A stretch of DNA of 7,615 nt from Chromatiaceae bacterium (GTDB lineage: Bacteria > Pseudomonadota > Gammaproteobacteria > Chromatiales > Chromatiaceae). Under the pieces are notes generated by a model. That model ran no database searches. It was not told the origin of the DNA and saw nothing but the letters and a program-made list of their open reading frames with translations. How positions within the stretch are numbered: position 1 is the stretch's first letter; each line of letters opens with the position of its first letter. A program made the translations under genes and the position numbers. The DNA lies in assembly GCA_012962365.1 (NCBI GenBank), contig DTXR01000611.1:1-7615 (forward strand). Reading direction: 5' to 3'. Below, piece by piece: positions 7,072 to 7,615 of the stretch.

Positions 7072-7452
7072 ATGGCATACAGCGATAAAGTTATCGATCA
7101 CTATGAAAATCCCCGCAATGTCGGCCAGATGGACGATGCGGCCAAGAACGTCGGCACCGGAATGGTGGGCGCGCCCGCCTGCGGTGATGTCATGCGTCTG
7201 CAGATCGAGGTGGGCGATGACGGCGTGATCAAGGATGCCAAGTTCAAGACCTACGGCTGTGGTTCAGCCATCGCTTCCAGCTCCCTGCTGACTGAGTGGG
7301 TGAAGGGCAAGACCCTGGAAGAGGCACAGCAGATCAAGAACACCGATATCGCCGAGGAACTGGCCCTGCCGCCGGTGAAGGTGCATTGTTCAGTGCTGGC
7401 AGAAGATGCCATCAAGGCCGCCATCGAAGACTTTTCCTCCAAGCAGGGCTGA
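7072..7452 (+). CDS. iscU: IscU: Fe-S cluster assembly scaffold
   Basis: A 126-aa scaffold on which IscS-derived sulfur and iron are assembled into [2Fe-2S] and [4Fe-4S] clusters. Key residues are C37 and D39 in [10 protein letters not shown]63 in [10 protein letters not shown], and H105 and C106 in KVHCS. The HscA chaperone recognition motif LPPVK is at 99-103. All are at E. coli numbering. The start is set by AAGAGGA (7057-7063), 8 nt before the ATG and overlapping the iscS TAA; longer in-frame starts inside iscS have no family support. The gap to iscS is 13 bp and to iscA 5 bp, so the genes form a tight operon. Confidence 0.98.
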   Translation: MAYSDKVIDHYENPRNVGQMDDAAKNVGTGMVGAPACGDVMRLQIEVGDDGVIKDAKFKTYGCGSAIASSSLLTEWVKGKTLEEAQQIKNTDIAEELALPPVKVHCSVLAEDAIKAAIEDFSSKQG

Positions 7453-7457
7453 GTGCG

Positions 7458-7615
7458 ATGGGCATCTCCCTGACCGAAACTGCCGCAGAGCGCATCCGCG
7501 CCTTCCTCGACAATCGGGGCAAGGGTCTGGGTGTGCGCCTGGCGGTGAAGACTTCCGGTTGTTCCGGCATGGCCTATGTCATCGAATTCGTGGATGAACT
7601 GGATGAGGATAACGA
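7458..7615 (+). CDS. iscA: IscA: A-type Fe-S carrier / iron-binding protein (5' part only)
   Basis: The first 52 codons of a protein that would be about 107 aa; the frame is open to the right edge. It starts [20 protein letters not shown], followed by [20 protein letters not shown], very close to E. coli IscA. The first conserved ligand C35 is in the SGCSG motif (33-37); the paired CGCG near the C-terminus lies outside the window. IscA binds iron or clusters and helps deliver [4Fe-4S] clusters. It begins 5 bp after the iscU stop, with only a weak AGGG (7445-7448) upstream, consistent with translation following from iscU. By family convention hscB, hscA and fdx would come next; they are not visible here. 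Confidence 0.96.
   Translation, partial: MGISLTETAAERIRAFLDNRGKGLGVRLAVKTSGCSGMAYVIEFVDELDEDN

Overview
The window is a stretch of core chromosome from a gammaproteobacterium of moderately high GC (about 55-60% by eye). The Isc proteins align almost residue for residue with E. coli remembered sequences (IscS is also 404 aa, IscR has C92/C98/C104/H107, IscU has LPPVK at 99-103). The serine acetyltransferase is the Pseudomonas/Azotobacter type, and cysE sits directly before iscR, as in many non-enteric gammaproteobacteria. I cannot name the genus.

Layout. Left edge (1-97): AT-rich DNA in which a zinc metallopeptidase gene ends early; the same strand continues in another frame as an open, start-less fragment resembling a secreted beta-sandwich repeat. 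Minus strand (90-1198): tesA followed by the truncated membrane zinc metallopeptidase, coupled by a TGATG overlap. Plus strand (1185-4330): ybbA and ybbP, an ABC ATPase and its FtsX-type permease, also joined by TGATG. The start codons of tesA and ybbA overlap head to head within 14 bp. Plus strand (4431-7615): cysE, then iscR, iscS, iscU and the start of iscA, which runs off the right edge.

How the genes work together. CysE makes O-acetylserine, the precursor of cysteine. IscS takes sulfur from cysteine, IscU assembles the Fe-S cluster on it, IscA helps in iron/cluster handling, and IscR senses cluster supply and represses the operon. A near-consensus IscR type-1 operator overlaps a clear sigma-70-type promoter in front of iscR. 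A similar 13-bp palindrome, changed symmetrically at one base pair per arm, lies in front of cysE and may link cysteine supply to Fe-S demand. TesA and YbbAP form a separate, widely conserved neighbourhood of envelope/lipid genes.

I see no CRISPR, tRNA, rRNA, complete mobile element or novel multi-gene system here. The points most worth checking are the left-edge junction, the cysE palindrome and the fully overlapping tesA/ybbA start region. No gene-free stretch is longer than about 100 bp.
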